From positions 425,682 to 431,629 of the forward strand of contig CP070645.1 of assembly GCA_020354275.1 (NCBI GenBank): 5,948 nucleotides of DNA, written 5' to 3'. Numbering within the stretch: position 1 is the stretch's first letter; every line of letters begins with the position of its first letter. Under the pieces are notes generated by a model. It saw only the letters and a program-made list of their open reading frames with translations. It was not told where the DNA came from and did not search any database. A program made the position numbers and the translations under genes. Positions 5,015 to 5,948 of the stretch are shown piece by piece. The DNA is from Dehalococcoidales bacterium (GTDB lineage Bacteria; Chloroflexota; Dehalococcoidia; Dehalococcoidales; UBA2162).

Positions 5015-5020
5015 TATAAT
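5015..5020 (+). promoter_or_regulatory. Candidate -10 box for the DUF362 gene
   Basis: A perfect TATAAT (5015-5020) lies 52 bp before the ATG at 5073, but no good -35 hexamer is found 16-18 bp upstream. The box is half of a 12-bp palindrome (TATAATATTATA, 5015-5026), so a -10 box could be read on either strand. The right arm of the CCAGCAC/GTGCTGG dyad ends 2 bp before it. A modest candidate. Confidence 0.4.
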
Positions 5021-5072
5021 ATTATATGCAGAGAGCTAATAAATCATCCCAGCTAGGGATAAATAACAGAAT

Positions 5073-5948
5073 ATGACCAGTTTTACTGAGAAGATAACAG
5101 GTCTATACCACTTCCTGACCGACCGGGCACCGGGTAATACTTCGCTAGTCAATGCCAGGCCCCGGGCTGTCAACCCATGGCAGAGAGAAGGTAAACCCAT
5201 CGTGGCCAGGGTTACGGCCGGCGATGACCTGAGGGAATCATTGATAAAAGCCGTCTCTTTGTTGGGCGAGCCGCAACAGTTTATCACCGGGGGCGACACG
5301 GCATTTATAAAACCGAATTTCAACAGCCCGGACCCCTACCCTGCTTCCACTGACATCGAATTCCTGCGCACCGTGGTGGAATGGCTGCTGGAGGCCGGCG
5401 CCAGAGTCACCATCGGTGACAGTTCCGGAGGAGTGTGGCGGCCGACCAGGAATGTTCTCGGCAAGCTAGGGGTATACGACTTGGCCAGACAGCTGGATAT
5501 CGAGCTTATCGCTTTTGAGGATTACCCCAGGGACTGGGTGCGGGTAAAGATTGGCGGTGACTATCTGAAATTGGCCACCATGCCCCGTTCGGTTTATCAG
5601 GCCGATAAGATAGTCTATCTGCCCTGCGCTAAAACACACCAGCTATCACAGTTTTCCGGTGCCCTGAAACTGGCCGTCGGCTTCATGCACCCCGGTGAAC
5701 GAAGGGCTTTACACCTCCGCCATCTACAGCAAAAGGTTGCCGAGTTGAACCTCTGCTGGCAACCCGACCTTGTCATCATGGACGGCAGGAAAGTATTTGT
5801 GGCCGGTGGGCCGGAGAAGGGTCAACTGGCCGAGCCCGGTGTTTTGCTGGTTTCCGGTGATGCAGTGGCTACTGATATAGAGGCGGTCAGGATGCTGTTG
5901 GAATACGGGGCCGAGAAGAGCCTTCCCGCTGACCCCCGGCAATTACCG
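5073..5948 (+). CDS. DUF362 domain protein, 5' part (runs off the window)
   Basis: 292 codons are visible with no stop, so the gene continues past the window edge. The first 40 residues have no recognised motif. The domain then shows the landmarks of DUF362: AFIKPNFNSPDPYPASTD (77-94), the LRTVVEWLLEAGA helix, IGDSSGG (114-120), IVYLPCAKTHQLSQFSGALK (180-199), and PDLVIMDGRKVFVAGGPEKG (231-250) followed by LLVSGDAVATDIEAVRMLLE. The family is cytoplasmic and its reaction unknown; some members carry a C-terminal pair of [4Fe-4S] ferredoxin motifs, which would lie outside the window here. The ATG is the first start after the in-frame TAA at 5064-5066. TAGGGA (5054-5059) is rather far upstream for a ribosome binding site. 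It is separated from mscL by 185 bp and probably transcribed on its own. Confidence 0.85.
   Translation, partial: MTSFTEKITGLYHFLTDRAPGNTSLVNARPRAVNPWQREGKPIVARVTAGDDLRESLIKAVSLLGEPQQFITGGDTAFIKPNFNSPDPYPASTDIEFLRTVVEWLLEAGARVTIGDSSGGVWRPTRNVLGKLGVYDLARQLDIELIAFEDYPRDWVRVKIGGDYLKLATMPRSVYQADKIVYLPCAKTHQLSQFSGALKLAVGFMHPGERRALHLRHLQQKVAELNLCWQPDLVIMDGRKVFVAGGPEKGQLAEPGVLLVSGDAVATDIEAVRMLLEYGAEKSLPADPRQLP

Noticed and set aside
5036..5323. Open frame on the minus strand
   Set aside because: It lies opposite the DUF362 coding region, which has clear family motifs; the minus-strand translation shows none.

Overview
The window looks like ordinary bacterial chromosome of moderate GC from a free-living, probably anaerobic environmental lineage. 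It has short single genes with their own promoters, and no phage, insertion-sequence or CRISPR signature. The small lipoproteins, the zinc-ribbon-tailed MscL, the DUF362 protein and the sigma-70-type promoters sitting directly on start codons are compatible with Chloroflexota (Dehalococcoidia-like). That assignment is inference from gene style only; no marker gene is present.

Layout, left to right. (1) Bases 1-354 are the 3' end of a membrane-anchored bacterial PH-domain protein, with a possible terminator after it. (2) A convergent minus-strand gene (437-793) encodes a stand-alone Rieske [2Fe-2S] ferredoxin. (3) A 274-bp divergent intergenic region holds a promoter for each side, a palindrome, and a striking 100-bp leader built of two hairpins and competing inverted-repeat arms. 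(4) A YkgJ-type cysteine-cluster protein follows (1068-1679). (5) Two small exported proteins come next: one with a DSRCP...C.W.G motif (1786-2202) and a lipoprotein ending IDTGIR (2361-2753). (6) A YfcE/MJ0936-type metallophosphoesterase (2829-3347) is driven by a perfect-consensus promoter only 8 bp before its ATG. (7) A two-gene mechanosensitive-channel operon follows: an MscS-family channel (3450-4409) and MscL with a C-terminal zinc ribbon (4420-4887). (8) The 5' part of a DUF362 protein (5073 to the window end) closes the window.

The one clear functional unit is the mscS-family/mscL pair, whose products release solutes on hypo-osmotic shock. The rest look like independent housekeeping or envelope genes. 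The Rieske and YkgJ genes share a divergent regulatory region and both encode probable metal-binding proteins, but no pathway link is demonstrated.

The most interesting non-coding signals are two. First, the leader at 963-1063 has three copies of TTACCGG competing for one CCGGTAA. Second, two genes carry TTGACA-17-bp promoters placed so that transcription should begin at or within a few bases of the start codon (leaderless mRNA). No convincing new multi-gene system is visible.
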